DNA of 64,000 nucleotides from Streptomyces viridochromogenes (GTDB taxonomy: Bacteria > Actinomycetota > Actinomycetes > Streptomycetales > Streptomycetaceae). Positions 51,207-60,261 of the stretch are shown here, piece by piece. Below the pieces are notes generated by a model. It saw nothing but the letters and a program-made list of their open reading frames with translations, was not told the origin of the DNA and searched no databases. The stretch is from assembly GCF_001270495.1 (NCBI RefSeq), contig NZ_LGUR01000206.1, forward strand, positions 1 through 64,000, in the 5' to 3' direction. Position 1 is the stretch's first letter; each line of letters starts with the position of its first letter. The translations under genes were made by a program, and so were the position numbers.

Positions 51207-53791
51207 AGGCCACGAACCCCATGAACCGGATGAACGCCGCCGTCCGACTGAGCGTGTCCTCCCTGCGCGCCCACAAGCGCCGCTTCGCCGGTACGTTCCT
51301 CGCGGTGTTCCTCGGCGTGGCCTTCCTCGCCGGGACCCTCGTCATGGGCGACACCCTGCGCGCCGGCTTCGACACCATGTTCGGCAACGCCACCAGCGGC
51401 ACGGACGCGGTGGTCCGCAGCGCCGACTCCATCACCACCCCCGGTGAGAGCGAGGGCGTGCGCGAGCCGGTCGACACGGACCTGGTGACCGTGATCGAAC
51501 AGCTCTCCGGCGTCGCGGCCGCCGCGCCCGACATCCAGGGCGCCGGCCAGCTCGTCGGCAGGAACGGCGACCCCATCGGCGGCCAGGGTCCGCCCACCCT
51601 CGCCGGCAACTGGATCACCGACCCCGGCCTCAACCCGTACCGCCTGGCCGAAGGCCGCGCCCCGGAGAAGTCCGGCGAGGTGGTCGTCAACAAGGGGACC
51701 GCCGAACGAGGCGACCTGAAGATCGGCGACACCACCACCCTGCGGACGCCCGACCCGGTCAAGGTGACCATCGTCGGCCTCGCGACCTTCGGCGGCGAGG
51801 ACGGCATGGCCCAGGTGACCTTCACCGGTATGACCCGGGCCGACGCCGAGAAGTACCTCACGGCCCGCCCCGGCGAGGCCGCGAGCATCCAGGTGCGGGC
51901 CGGCCCCGGCATCAGCCAGCGGGAACTCGTCGACGAGCTGACGACCGTGCTGCCGGACGGTGTCGAGGCCATCACCGGCCAGGAGTCGGCCGAGGAGAAC
52001 ACCGACATGATCTCCAGCCAGTTCCTGACCGTCTTCACCACGTTCCTCCTGGTCTTCTCCGGCGTTGCCCTCCTGGTGGCGACCTTCTCCATCCACAACA
52101 CCTTCGCGATCGTCGTGGCCCAACGCACCCGTGAGAACGCCCTGTTGCGCGCCCTCGGCGCTTCCCGCCGCCAGGTCACCGCGGCGACCCTCGTCGAGGC
52201 CACCGCCGTGGCCGTCACCGCGTCGCTGGCCGGCCTGGCGGGCGGCATCGGCATCGCGGCCGGCCTCCAAGCGCTCTTCCCGGCGATCGGATTCCCCTTC
52301 CCCGAGGGCGACCTGGTGCTGAAGACCCTCTCCATGACCCTGCCGCTCGCGGTCGGCGTCGTCGTCTGTCTCGGCTCCGCTCTGCTCCCCGCCCTCCGAG
52401 CCGGCCACACCGCGCCCCTGGCCGCCCTGCGCGAGACCGCCGTCGACTCCTCCGGCGCCTCCCGCGCCCGCGCCGTCACCGGCGTGGGCCTGCTCGCCCT
52501 GGCGATCGGCGTCACGCTCAGCGGGGTCCTGCTGACCCCGTCCCTCTGGCTGGCGGGCACCGGCGCCACCCTCGCCCTGGCCGCCTTCGTGGTCCTCGGC
52601 CCGGTCGCCTCCACGACGGCCGTACGGATCCTCGGCGGCCCCCTCGACCGACTGCGCGGCGTCACCGGCGCACTCGCCCGGCGCAACGCCCTGCGCAACC
52701 CGAAGCGAACGGCCGCCACCGCGAGCGCCCTGATGATCGGGGTCGCCGTCGTCTCCCTCTTCACGGTGTTCGGCGCCTCGCTGAAGGCGACGATGGACCA
52801 GACGGTGGCCCGGTCCTTCGCGGGCGACGTGGCCGTCAGCACCCCGTCGTTCGGCGCGGGCGGCAGCGGCCTGAGCCCGCACCTCGCCGACGCGGTCCAG
52901 CGACTGCCCGAGGTGGACACGGCCGTCGGACTCGGCCGCGGGGTCGCCGAAGTGGACGGCAGGGGACGGGCTCTGACGGTCACGGACCCGGTAGCCCTGG
53001 AACGCACCTTTGACCTCGGTACCGTCAACGGCTCCCTGCGCGACCTCGGCACGGACGGCATCGCCATCACCGAGAAGGAGGCCGACAAACAGCACCTGAC
53101 GACCGGCGACAAGGCCCGCCTCACCTTCACCGACGGCCAGACACAGACCTTCACGGTCCGTGCGGTCTACGGTCAGTCCGAACTCGCCGGCGACTACGTC
53201 ATCACCCGCGACGCCTGGGCCCCGCACCGCACCCAGGACGCCGACACCCTGCTCGCGGTCTCGTTCAAGGACGGCGTGAGCACGGACGTGGGCAAGGCCG
53301 CGGTGGAGAAGGTCGCGGACCAGTACGGCAACCCCGAGGTGCAGACGCGCGACGAGTACGCGCAATCAGCGGCCGGCGGCATCGACATGATGCTCACCCT
53401 CGTCTACGCGCTGCTCGCCCTCGCGGTGCTCATCGCGCTCCTCGGCATCGCCAACACCCTCACCCTGGCGATCCACGAGCGCACCCGCGAACTCGGCCTG
53501 CTGAGGGCCGTCGGCCAGACCCGCTCCCAACTGCGCGCGATGATCCGCTGGGAGTCGGTCCTGGTGGCCGCCTTCGGCACGGTCGGCGGCCTCGCCCTCG
53601 GTGGCTTCCTAGGCTGGGTGCTGGTCAGGGCCTCCGACGGAGCGAGCGACAGCGCCTTCGCCTTCGCGCTGCCGCCGCTGCAATTGCTGGTGGTCGCCCT
53701 GGTCGGCCTGACCGCCGGAGCCCTGGCAGGCCTACGCCCGGCGCGCCGCGCGGCACGCCTGGACGTACTGCGCGCCATAGCCGCCGAGTGA
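51203..53791 (+). CDS. FtsX/MacB-like ABC permease
   Basis: This 862-residue permease has an N-terminal membrane segment, an extracytoplasmic MacB-type domain and then two FtsX domains with about eight membrane segments. FSIHNTFAIVVAQRTRENALLRALGASRRQV and the repeat ANTLTLAIHERTRELGLLRAVGQTRSQL are the two copies of the FtsX loop. This doubled layout is common in actinobacteria. It is the partner of the ATPase before it. Confidence 0.93.
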   Translation: MKATNPMNRMNAAVRLSVSSLRAHKRRFAGTFLAVFLGVAFLAGTLVMGDTLRAGFDTMFGNATSGTDAVVRSADSITTPGESEGVREPVDTDLVTVIEQLSGVAAAAPDIQGAGQLVGRNGDPIGGQGPPTLAGNWITDPGLNPYRLAEGRAPEKSGEVVVNKGTAERGDLKIGDTTTLRTPDPVKVTIVGLATFGGEDGMAQVTFTGMTRADAEKYLTARPGEAASIQVRAGPGISQRELVDELTTVLPDGVEAITGQESAEENTDMISSQFLTVFTTFLLVFSGVALLVATFSIHNTFAIVVAQRTRENALLRALGASRRQVTAATLVEATAVAVTASLAGLAGGIGIAAGLQALFPAIGFPFPEGDLVLKTLSMTLPLAVGVVVCLGSALLPALRAGHTAPLAALRETAVDSSGASRARAVTGVGLLALAIGVTLSGVLLTPSLWLAGTGATLALAAFVVLGPVASTTAVRILGGPLDRLRGVTGALARRNALRNPKRTAATASALMIGVAVVSLFTVFGASLKATMDQTVARSFAGDVAVSTPSFGAGGSGLSPHLADAVQRLPEVDTAVGLGRGVAEVDGRGRALTVTDPVALERTFDLGTVNGSLRDLGTDGIAITEKEADKQHLTTGDKARLTFTDGQTQTFTVRAVYGQSELAGDYVITRDAWAPHRTQDADTLLAVSFKDGVSTDVGKAAVEKVADQYGNPEVQTRDEYAQSAAGGIDMMLTLVYALLALAVLIALLGIANTLTLAIHERTRELGLLRAVGQTRSQLRAMIRWESVLVAAFGTVGGLALGGFLGWVLVRASDGASDSAFAFALPPLQLLVVALVGLTAGALAGLRPARRAARLDVLRAIAAE

Positions 53792-53887
53792 CTCACGCCT
53801 CCCGAGGTCCGCCCTCTCGACACCGGCATATGGCGCCCCGAAGGCGACCGAACAATCCCATGGGTGACGACACCTTTGACCCCCTCA

Positions 53888-53921
53888 CCGCCCGGTCAAC
53901 CGGCAACGGCCGACCGGGCGG
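53888..53921. terminator. Bidirectional inverted repeat
   Basis: CCGCCCGGTC (53888-53897) and GACCGGGCGG (53912-53921) are exact complements with a 14-base loop. They lie between the convergent permease and anti-sigma-like genes and overlap the latter's stop. Confidence 0.6.
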
Positions 53922-54483
53922 GAGCACGCTCGGGCCTGCGCAGATCAACCCGCGCCCCGACCTCCGCCAACTGCCGCGTGGGCTCCTCAACCGGCACCGC
54001 CACCGCGGCCACGGTCGCGGTCGCGCCCGCCATCCGCTGCGGCGACCGCGCGCCGGCGCTCCGCGCCACCACGGGCGTCGGCAGCGCGAACCACACGACC
54101 TTGCCGGACTCGCCGTCCGGCCGCACGCCCCAGCTCTCGCTGACTGCGGCCACCATCGCCAGCCCGCGCCCACAAGTGGCGAGCGAGTCGGCGTCCTTGG
54201 CGTCCTTGGCGTCCGCCACGACCGGAAGACGCGGGTCGTGGTCGCGCACCGAGACCATGAGCCGGTCGAGCAGCAGCTCGATCTCGACGGTGCACATCTT
54301 GTCCGGCTGGGCGTGCTGGTGAACGTTGGTCAGCAGCTCGGTCACGCCGAGCGCGGCGCGGTCTATCAAGGCGTCCAGATGCCAGTAGCGCAACTGCGCC
54401 GATACGATTCTGCGGACCTGGCCGATCCGCGACGGCAGGGCTTGGAGCTCCACCGTGCAGTGCCTGCTTGGGTAACTGATCAC
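53896..54483 (-). CDS. ATP-binding anti-sigma regulatory protein (RsbW-like HATPase)
   Basis: This 195-residue protein has a single HATPase_c domain of the RsbW/SpoIIAB kind: ALGVTELLTNVHQHAQP (N box) and GRGLAMVAAVSESWGV (G box). Streptomyces encode dozens of such short kinases. The last 60 residues are Ala/Arg rich and not part of the domain. It starts with GTG behind GGGGAG. No sigma or anti-anti-sigma gene is adjacent, so the target is unknown. Confidence 0.85.
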   Translation of the reverse strand: MISYPSRHCTVELQALPSRIGQVRRIVSAQLRYWHLDALIDRAALGVTELLTNVHQHAQPDKMCTVEIELLLDRLMVSVRDHDPRLPVVADAKDAKDADSLATCGRGLAMVAAVSESWGVRPDGESGKVVWFALPTPVVARSAGARSPQRMAGATATVAAVAVPVEEPTRQLAEVGARVDLRRPERAPARSAVAG

Positions 54484-54667
54484 GGCTGCGACTCCCCGAC
54501 TGAAGAGGTCCGGAAGAACACGGAGTACGGATCCAGCAGGGTGCTTGAAGAAAACGGCCGCCTGCTGTCGTGGCCGGCGGGCTGGTTCGCAGCGTTATCG
54601 CCGGTAAACCCAGAGTGACGTGAGACCAGCGTGACGCAGGGGGTGCGGTACCGCAACTCGCGGTGAC

Positions 54668-54988
54668 TCAGCCCTTACGCCCCGCGGCCTTCCGTACGGC
54701 CTCTATGAACCGGCGCGCCGCAGGAGGTCCTGGTTCCCCGGGGGCGGGGTCGTGATCGCCCAGGGTGATCGAGTAGCGCTTGCCGTTGAGGTCCGCCAGC
54801 GCCCGGTCGTCCGAGAACCAGGGCTTGGACGCCCGGACCGCCTGCACCGGCGCGCTGTCGATCTCGCTGCCGTAGCTGGTGAGCAGCTGCACCCGGCCGT
54901 CGCTGATCCGCACCTGTCCGGCCCGGGTCAGTGAGCGCAGCCGCTTCCCGATCCGCACACCCGTGGCCCTGAACTCCGGCTCGGCCAT
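54668..54988 (-). CDS. Conserved-looking small hypothetical protein
   Basis: This 106-residue protein starts MAEPEFRATGVRIGKRLRSLTRAGQVRI behind a G-rich ribosome binding site. It has no signal or membrane segment. It contains VQAVRASKPWFSDDRALADLNGKRYSITLGDHDP and a basic C-terminus. I recall similar short proteins in streptomycetes but no function. Codon use fits a real gene. Confidence 0.7.
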   Translation of the reverse strand: MAEPEFRATGVRIGKRLRSLTRAGQVRISDGRVQLLTSYGSEIDSAPVQAVRASKPWFSDDRALADLNGKRYSITLGDHDPAPGEPGPPAARRFIEAVRKAAGRKG

Positions 54989-55326
54989 GCCCCGCCCCCC
55001 TCGTGCGCGTCGGTGTGCCGGCTCGTTCCGCGAGGATGCCGGCTCTGGTCGTGATCCAGTGTGCACCCCGTTCGGGATCTCCGTCCCGTCCGGTGCAGTC
55101 TGCCCGCGTCCCGCGTCGAGCACCAGTACGCACGGCGTCTCTGGGCGGGGCTTTCGGAGCACTCGCGTGAATGCGCCCCCAGGGGCCGGGTGCAGTCATC
55201 GGTCCAGTGGTTCCTTTGAGGCTCTCAAAGGTGTGTTTATGCAGGTGAGAAGCGTGCGGAAGATGTTTATGCTCGAAGCGACGGCCGCGTCAGTCGCCGT
55301 TGCCGCACAGCATGAGGAGCAGCGCC
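54989..55326. other. Intergenic region with repeats before the Cds1-like gene
   Basis: No supported gene is seen in these 338 bases. CCTTTGAG (55213-55220) and CTCAAAGG (55224-55231) form a perfect 8-base inverted repeat. TGTTTATGC occurs at 55234-55242 and 55264-55272. These are AT-richer than the surroundings and probably hold the promoter and an operator of the next gene. An open frame from 55240 reads into the next gene but is a shadow. Confidence 0.55.
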
Positions 55327-56451
55327 GTGAGCACCGTCCAGCAGACCCCGTCCGGCGTGACCCTCGACGTCGACCGCAGCGACGCCGCCTATCGCACCTG
55401 GCTGAAAGAAGCCGTGCGCAAGGTCCAGGCCGACGCCAACCGTTCGGCCGACACCCATCTGCTGCGCTTCCCGCTGCCGGAGCAGTGGGGCATCGACCTG
55501 TACCTGAAGGACGAGTCGACCCACCCGACCGGCAGCCTCAAGCACCGGCTCGCCCGCTCGCTGTTCCTCTACGGCCTGTGCAATGGCTGGATCCGGCCGG
55601 GTCGCCCCGTGATCGAGGCGTCCAGCGGTTCGACGGCCGTCTCCGAGGCGTACTTCGCGAAGCTGATCGGGGTGCCCTTCATCGCGGTGATGCCGCGCAC
55701 GACGAGCGCCGAGAAGATCCGTCTGATCGAGTTCCACGGCGGCCGGAGCCACTTCGTGGACGACTCGCGGAAGATGTACGAGGAGTCCGCCCGCCTCGCG
55801 GTGGAGACCGGCGGCCACTACATGGACCAGTTCACCTACGCCGAACGGGCCACGGACTGGCGCGGCAACAACAACATCGCCGAATCCGTCTTCCGCCAGC
55901 TGGAGTTGGAGCGGTTCCCGGAGCCCGCGTGGATCGTCGCCACGGCCGGCACCGGCGGCACCTCCGCGACCATCGCCCGGTACGTCCACTACATGCAGTA
56001 CGACACCCGCATCTGTGTCGCCGATCCGGAGAACTCGTGTTTCTTCGAGGGCTGGACCACCGGCGATCCGGACGTCACCTGTGGCCGCGGCTCCCGCATC
56101 GAGGGCATCGGCCGGCCGCGCATGGAGCCGAGCTTCGTGCCCGGAGCCGTCGACCGGATGATGAAGGTGCCGGACGCGGCGAGCGTGGCCGCCGTACGGG
56201 CCCTGGAGCAGGCGATCGGCCGCAAGGCGGGCGGTTCCACCGGAACCGGGCTGTGGGGCGCGCTGAAGATCATCGCCGAAATGGTCGCCGAGGGGCGGCA
56301 GGGGAGTGTGGTGACGCTGCTGTGCGACCCGGGGGACCGGTACCTCGACAAGTACTACTCGGATGCCTGGCTTGCCGAGCAGGGCCTGGACATCGCGCCG
56401 TACGCGGCTGCCATCGAGCACCTGCTGGACACGGGCGTCTGGCCCGAGTGA
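55327..56451 (+). CDS. PLP-dependent cysteine synthase-fold enzyme, Cds1-like
   Basis: This 374-residue enzyme has the fold-type II PLP lysine in [14 protein letters not shown], the substrate loop [12 protein letters not shown] and the glycine-rich phosphate loop [26 protein letters not shown] and ENSCFFEGW are those of the Cds1 group of cysteine desulfhydrases (Mycobacterium tuberculosis Rv3684), which release sulfide from cysteine. A related synthase activity is possible. GTG 55327 has GAGGAG about eight bases upstream. Confidence 0.8.
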   Translation: MSTVQQTPSGVTLDVDRSDAAYRTWLKEAVRKVQADANRSADTHLLRFPLPEQWGIDLYLKDESTHPTGSLKHRLARSLFLYGLCNGWIRPGRPVIEASSGSTAVSEAYFAKLIGVPFIAVMPRTTSAEKIRLIEFHGGRSHFVDDSRKMYEESARLAVETGGHYMDQFTYAERATDWRGNNNIAESVFRQLELERFPEPAWIVATAGTGGTSATIARYVHYMQYDTRICVADPENSCFFEGWTTGDPDVTCGRGSRIEGIGRPRMEPSFVPGAVDRMMKVPDAASVAAVRALEQAIGRKAGGSTGTGLWGALKIIAEMVAEGRQGSVVTLLCDPGDRYLDKYYSDAWLAEQGLDIAPYAAAIEHLLDTGVWPE

Positions 56452-56510
56452 CCGGCGGATCGGGCCGACCCTGAGCTGTAAGGCTCAGCCCTCGACCGGC
56501 GACCGCGGTC

Positions 56511-57230
56511 TCATCCGCGCCGGCGGAGGTACGCCTCCAGCTCAGCGGCCCCGGTCAGCATGGCCCGCCCGCGATCGGACAGTCGGCTCTGCCAGTCGCA
56601 CAGTGCGGCCTCCAGCGGTTCCAGCCCGCCGGCCGCCCGGACCTGGGCGATGAGCGGGCCGATCTGCTCCAGCGGATAGCCGCCCCGCCTGAGCTGGTGG
56701 GCCAGCCGGGCATCCCGTACGTCGGCCTCGTCGTAGACCCGGTATCCGGTCAGTGGGTCGCGGCGCGGGCGCACCAGCCCGACGCGCTCCCACTTGCGCA
56801 GCGTCGCGGGCCGGATTCCGAGCTTCCCTGCCAGTGGTCCGATGAACGTGCCACCGGGGTCGGGCTCGGGCGCGGTGCGGGGCTCCAGGTCGCGCAGCGC
56901 GCTCTCCACCGCCCGCAGGGTCCGCCGGTCGTCGAGGAGCTGGGCGTGACTCTCGTCGATGAGGCGGAAGGCGTCATCGACCGCGCCCCGGTTCACGGCC
57001 CGCATGATCGACGTCGCCGTCTGATGGCCATGGGCGGGCACCAGGGCGAGAAACGCGCGCAGAGCCCCGGCGTGCAGCGAGGTGTAGGTGCGGTAGCCGT
57101 GGGCTGTGCGACGGGCGGCCGGAAGGATGCCGGCCTCCTCGTAGTTCCTGACCGCCTGCGTGGACAGACCATGCCCGCGCGCCAGATCAACCGGCCTGAG
57201 CCGCTCACCGGTTTGAAGGTTTTGCTCCAT
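56511..57230 (-). CDS. Regulator with two MerR-type DNA-binding domains
   Basis: This 239-residue protein has one MerR winged helix near residues 10-75 (LARGHGLSTQAVRNYEEAGILP, HGYRTYT) and another near 127-195 (LAGKLGIRPATLRKWERVGLVRP, TGYRVYDEADV). A helical linker joins them and there is no large effector domain. Start 57230 begins MEQNLQTG; an upstream codon at 57251 is possible. It is divergent from the erythromycin esterase family gene and probably controls it. Confidence 0.85.
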   Translation of the reverse strand: MEQNLQTGERLRPVDLARGHGLSTQAVRNYEEAGILPAARRTAHGYRTYTSLHAGALRAFLALVPAHGHQTATSIMRAVNRGAVDDAFRLIDESHAQLLDDRRTLRAVESALRDLEPRTAPEPDPGGTFIGPLAGKLGIRPATLRKWERVGLVRPRRDPLTGYRVYDEADVRDARLAHQLRRGGYPLEQIGPLIAQVRAAGGLEPLEAALCDWQSRLSDRGRAMLTGAAELEAYLRRRG

Positions 57231-57299
57231 GAACCCGACCCTATCGGGCATCCATCGTGCTCAAGTTTCAACCGAAGATTCAACGATACCGTTTAAGGC
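57231..57299. promoter_or_regulatory. Divergent region between double-MerR gene and esterase gene
   Basis: TTCAA occurs at 57267-57271 and 57279-57283, twelve bases apart, with CTCAA at 57260-57264. The AT-rich spacing suggests operator half-sites for the double-MerR protein. The -10 may be GATACC at 57285; no clear -35 is seen. Confidence 0.4.
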
Positions 57300-58541
57300 A
57301 TGGCGACCGACATCAAGGACACCGCCCACACCGTCGAGGCTGCCGCCGTGATGAGGCTGCTCCCGGCCCGGCCTCGGCTGCTCGCCCTGGGCGAGCCCAC
57401 ACATGGGGAGGACACGCTGCTCGACCTGCGCAACGAGCTCTTTCGACAGCTCGTGGAGGAGGAGGGCTACCGGACGATCGCGATCGAGAGTGACTGCATG
57501 ATGGGCCTGGTCGTGGACGACTACGTCACCACGGGCACCGGCAGTCTCGACGAGGTCATGGAGCAGGGATTCAGCCACGGTTGGGGCGCCTCGGCGGCCA
57601 ACCGCGAACTCGTGCGCTGGATGCGCGCCTACAACGAGGACCGGCCCGCGTCCGAGCGGCTCCGCTTCGCCGGTTTCGACGGCCCGCTGGAGATCACAGG
57701 CGCCGCGAGCCCACGGCAGGCCCTCACCGCACTCCACGACTACCTCGCGACCTGGGTGGAGGCGGCCCTGCTCCCCTGCACGCGGGAAACGCTCGACCGC
57801 CTGCTCGGCGCCGACGACCGGTGGACCGATCCGGCCGCGATGACGGACCCGGCCCAGTCCGTGGGGCAGTCGGCCGAGGCCGGTCGGCTGAGGCTGCTCG
57901 CCGATGATCTGGTGGCGCTGCTCGACGCGCGGACACCGCACCTGATCACGGCGACCTCGCGCGACGACCGGGAGCGGGCGAGCCTGTACGGGCGCACCGC
58001 GACCGGTCTGCTGCGCTATCACCACTGGATGGCCGACACCTCACCGGCCCGCATGACCTGGCTGGTGGGCGTGCGGGACCAGATGATGGCCCACAACCTC
58101 CTCGCCGTCGCCGCTCGGGGCCCGGCACTGGCGCACGCGCACAACGGCCATCTCCAGCGGCAGAAGAGCACGATGCGGATGGGCGGGGCGCCGGTGGAGT
58201 GGTGGAGCGCCGGGGCGCTGGTGAGCAGCCGGCTCGGTGAGGAGTACGGCTTCGTCGCCACGGCCCTCGGCACGATCCGGCACCGGGGAGTGGACTCGCC
58301 GCCGTCCGACACCCTGGAGGGCCTCCTGTACGCCCTCCCGGAGGACCGCTGCCTCATCGACGCCCCACGGCTGGCCACCACCCTTGCCGACACGCCGCCC
58401 GCGCCCCGCGTGTCCCCTTGGTTCGGCTACTCCCCGATGGACCCGGTGCACCTGGCGGACAGTGACGGCCTCGTGTTCGTCAAGGACCTCCCGCAGAGTT
58501 GGACGCCGTCGGCAGTCCCCACTCCCAGGACACGCACCTAG
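57300..58541 (+). CDS. Erythromycin esterase family protein
   Basis: This 413-residue protein has the family's GEPTHGED and AIESD motifs with the metal-independent catalytic His and acidic residues, and later AHAHNGHLQR. Known members (EreA/EreB) open the macrolide lactone, but many homologues have other or unknown substrates. The ribosome binding site before ATG 57300 is weak (AAGG). Its divergent MerR-type neighbour would fit drug-inducible control. Its stop overlaps the convergent SRPBCC gene stop by CTAG. Confidence 0.87.
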   Translation: MATDIKDTAHTVEAAAVMRLLPARPRLLALGEPTHGEDTLLDLRNELFRQLVEEEGYRTIAIESDCMMGLVVDDYVTTGTGSLDEVMEQGFSHGWGASAANRELVRWMRAYNEDRPASERLRFAGFDGPLEITGAASPRQALTALHDYLATWVEAALLPCTRETLDRLLGADDRWTDPAAMTDPAQSVGQSAEAGRLRLLADDLVALLDARTPHLITATSRDDRERASLYGRTATGLLRYHHWMADTSPARMTWLVGVRDQMMAHNLLAVAARGPALAHAHNGHLQRQKSTMRMGGAPVEWWSAGALVSSRLGEEYGFVATALGTIRHRGVDSPPSDTLEGLLYALPEDRCLIDAPRLATTLADTPPAPRVSPWFGYSPMDPVHLADSDGLVFVKDLPQSWTPSAVPTPRTRT

Positions 58542-59017
58542 GGCGTTTTGGCGGCCAGCCGCCGGTCGAGCGCCGTCACCGCGTCCCGGAACGCCCGGCC
58601 CAGACCGGGCCGGGCGAGGCCGAAGGCGAACCGGAAGGGGGCCGTGCCGTCCACCGCGAAGGTCCACTGCACCCGCGTGCCCGTCCCCGCCGGGGCGAGC
58701 CGCCACTCCTCGACCATGGCCCGGGCCCCCGGGGCGTTGGTGACGTCGACGCGGTAGGCGTACGTCTCGGGGCTCTTCGCCGCGAGGATCGTCTCCTCGA
58801 AGCGCGTACCGCCCTTGAGCCGGACCTCGCGCCGGGCGCCGTCGTCCAGTGGGCGGGCCAGCGTCACCGCCGAGAACCACTCCGTCCAGCCCGGCACGTC
58901 CTCGGCCAGCGCGCGGTGGACGATCGCCGGGGGAGCGGAGATCTCCCGTGCGAAGACATGCCGTACAGGCGCGGTCCCGACGAAGTCGAGCCCCACCTCA
59001 CGCAGCAGGTGAGCCAT
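58538..59017 (-). CDS. SRPBCC-family protein
   Basis: This 159-residue protein has the START/SRPBCC (polyketide cyclase-like) pattern: VRHVFAREISAPPAIVHRALAEDVPGWTEWF at the start and EEWRLAPAGTGTRVQWTFAVDG in the middle. It has no signal peptide. It probably binds a hydrophobic ligand; the ligand is unknown. A perfect 12-base inverted repeat lies 13 bases upstream. Confidence 0.82.
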   Translation of the reverse strand: MAHLLREVGLDFVGTAPVRHVFAREISAPPAIVHRALAEDVPGWTEWFSAVTLARPLDDGARREVRLKGGTRFEETILAAKSPETYAYRVDVTNAPGARAMVEEWRLAPAGTGTRVQWTFAVDGTAPFRFAFGLARPGLGRAFRDAVTALDRRLAAKTP

Positions 59018-59029
59018 GGACGAACCCCC

Positions 59030-59064
59030 CTATGGTGACGCGACGCCGGGCAGCGTCACCATAG
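59030..59064. promoter_or_regulatory. Perfect 12-base inverted repeat
   Basis: CTATGGTGACGC (59030-59041) and GCGTCACCATAG (59053-59064) pair exactly around 11 bases. It could be an operator for the SRPBCC gene or a hairpin that ends the DeoR transcript; no U-run follows. Confidence 0.6.
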
Positions 59065-59075
59065 CTGGCGCCCCG

Positions 59076-59150
59076 TCAGATGTCTGCACCCTCAGATGCC
59101 TGCACCTCAGATGTCTGCACTCTCATACGCCCGCACCGTCAGAGGTCCGC
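59076..59150. repeat. Five degenerate 15-16-base tandem repeats at the DeoR gene end
   Basis: Units of the form TCAGATGTCTGCACC recur about five times with growing divergence toward the DeoR gene. The last unit contains that gene's stop, and read on the minus strand each unit carries a TGA. Confidence 0.8.
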
Positions 59151-59969
59151 GTCCTCATCGGGCTCGCCCGCCACCACCAACCGTCGCAGCTGCTCCGAGA
59201 TCTCCGAGCGCGCCCCGGAGTCGAGCCCGGCGTCCGTCACCAGGGTGTCGACCTGCTCCAGCGCCGCGAACGAACTCAGCCCCACCACACCCCACTTGGT
59301 GTGGTCGGCGACCACCACGACCCGGCGCGCCGACTGCACCAGACGCCGGTTGGTCTCGGCCTCCGCGAGGTTCGGGGTGGACAGGCCCGCCTCCACCGAT
59401 ATGCCGTGCACACCGAGGAACAGCACGTCGAAGTGGAGCGCCGCGATCGCCTGGTCGGCCACCGGGCCCACCAGCGAGTCGGACGGCGTGCGCACCCCGC
59501 CGGTCAGTACGACCGTGGCCGCGCCCTGCCGGGGGCCCGACGTGCGCTGGGCGGCGTGGAAGACGTCGGCCACCCGCACCGAGTTCGTGACCACCGTGAG
59601 GTCGGGCACGTCGACCAGCTGGTGCGCCAGCGCGTACGTCGTCGTACCGCCCGACAGCGCGATCGCGCTGCCCGGCGCGACCAGCTCGGCCGCGGCCCGC
59701 GCGATGTCCTCCTTGGCCGTCAGCTCCAGACCCGACTTGGCCTCGAAGCCCGGCTCGTGCGTGCTGGCCTCGACCACCGGGACCGCGCCGCCGTGCACCT
59801 TCTCCAGCACACCCTGCCGGGCGAGCGCGTCGAGATCGCGGCGCACGGTCATGTCCGACACGCCGAGCTTGCGGGTCAGCTCATTGACGCGCACCCCGCC
59901 TCGGCGCCGAACCTCGTCCAGGATCAGGGCGCGCCGCTGCTCCGCGAGGAGGTTCTGATTCTCACTCAC
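59139..59969 (-). CDS. DeoR-family regulator, second copy
   Basis: This 276-residue protein has an N-terminal winged helix (TRKLGVSDMTVRRDLDAL), the effector pocket ALSGGTTTYALAHQL and the C-terminal VVVADHTKWGVVGLSSF, all typical of DeoR repressors acting on sugar-phosphate genes. It starts with GTG behind GGAG. No sugar operon is next to it, so its target is probably elsewhere. Confidence 0.9.
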   Translation of the reverse strand: MSENQNLLAEQRRALILDEVRRRGGVRVNELTRKLGVSDMTVRRDLDALARQGVLEKVHGGAVPVVEASTHEPGFEAKSGLELTAKEDIARAAAELVAPGSAIALSGGTTTYALAHQLVDVPDLTVVTNSVRVADVFHAAQRTSGPRQGAATVVLTGGVRTPSDSLVGPVADQAIAALHFDVLFLGVHGISVEAGLSTPNLAEAETNRRLVQSARRVVVVADHTKWGVVGLSSFAALEQVDTLVTDAGLDSGARSEISEQLRRLVVAGEPDEDADL

Positions 59970-60261
59970 GTACGCTCCGGTCCTTTCGCCTCAAGCTGTC
60001 CGCCACACCCTGCGCACCTGCTCTGATGAGGACATTCTCACCCCTCCCGGTGCGCGGGACGTCCCATCCTCGCACGGCTCCGCACCGGTCGCGCCACTGG
60101 CTGTCCCGACGCGCGCATGTCACTTCCCCATCTCCCGTTCCCCTCCCCGTCACACGGATCGGGGAGATTCCGTGACGAGAGGTGTAGGGACCTCTCTCCG
60201 GGGAGATCCTTGTGCCCGCACGGACAGAAGCCGAGGGCTCGTCACGGGGGAAGTGCCAACA
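59970..60261. other. Intergenic region upstream of the membrane lipase-like gene
   Basis: About 290 bases separate the divergent DeoR and membrane-protein genes. The frame of the latter is open from 60172, so part of this may be coding. I see no clear promoter, operator or small gene. Confidence 0.4.

Noticed and set aside
54879..56474. A separate gene starting MQVRSVRK near 55240 and running through the Cds1-like gene
   Set aside because: Beyond the first 30 residues it is an Arg/Gly-rich shadow of the real frame.
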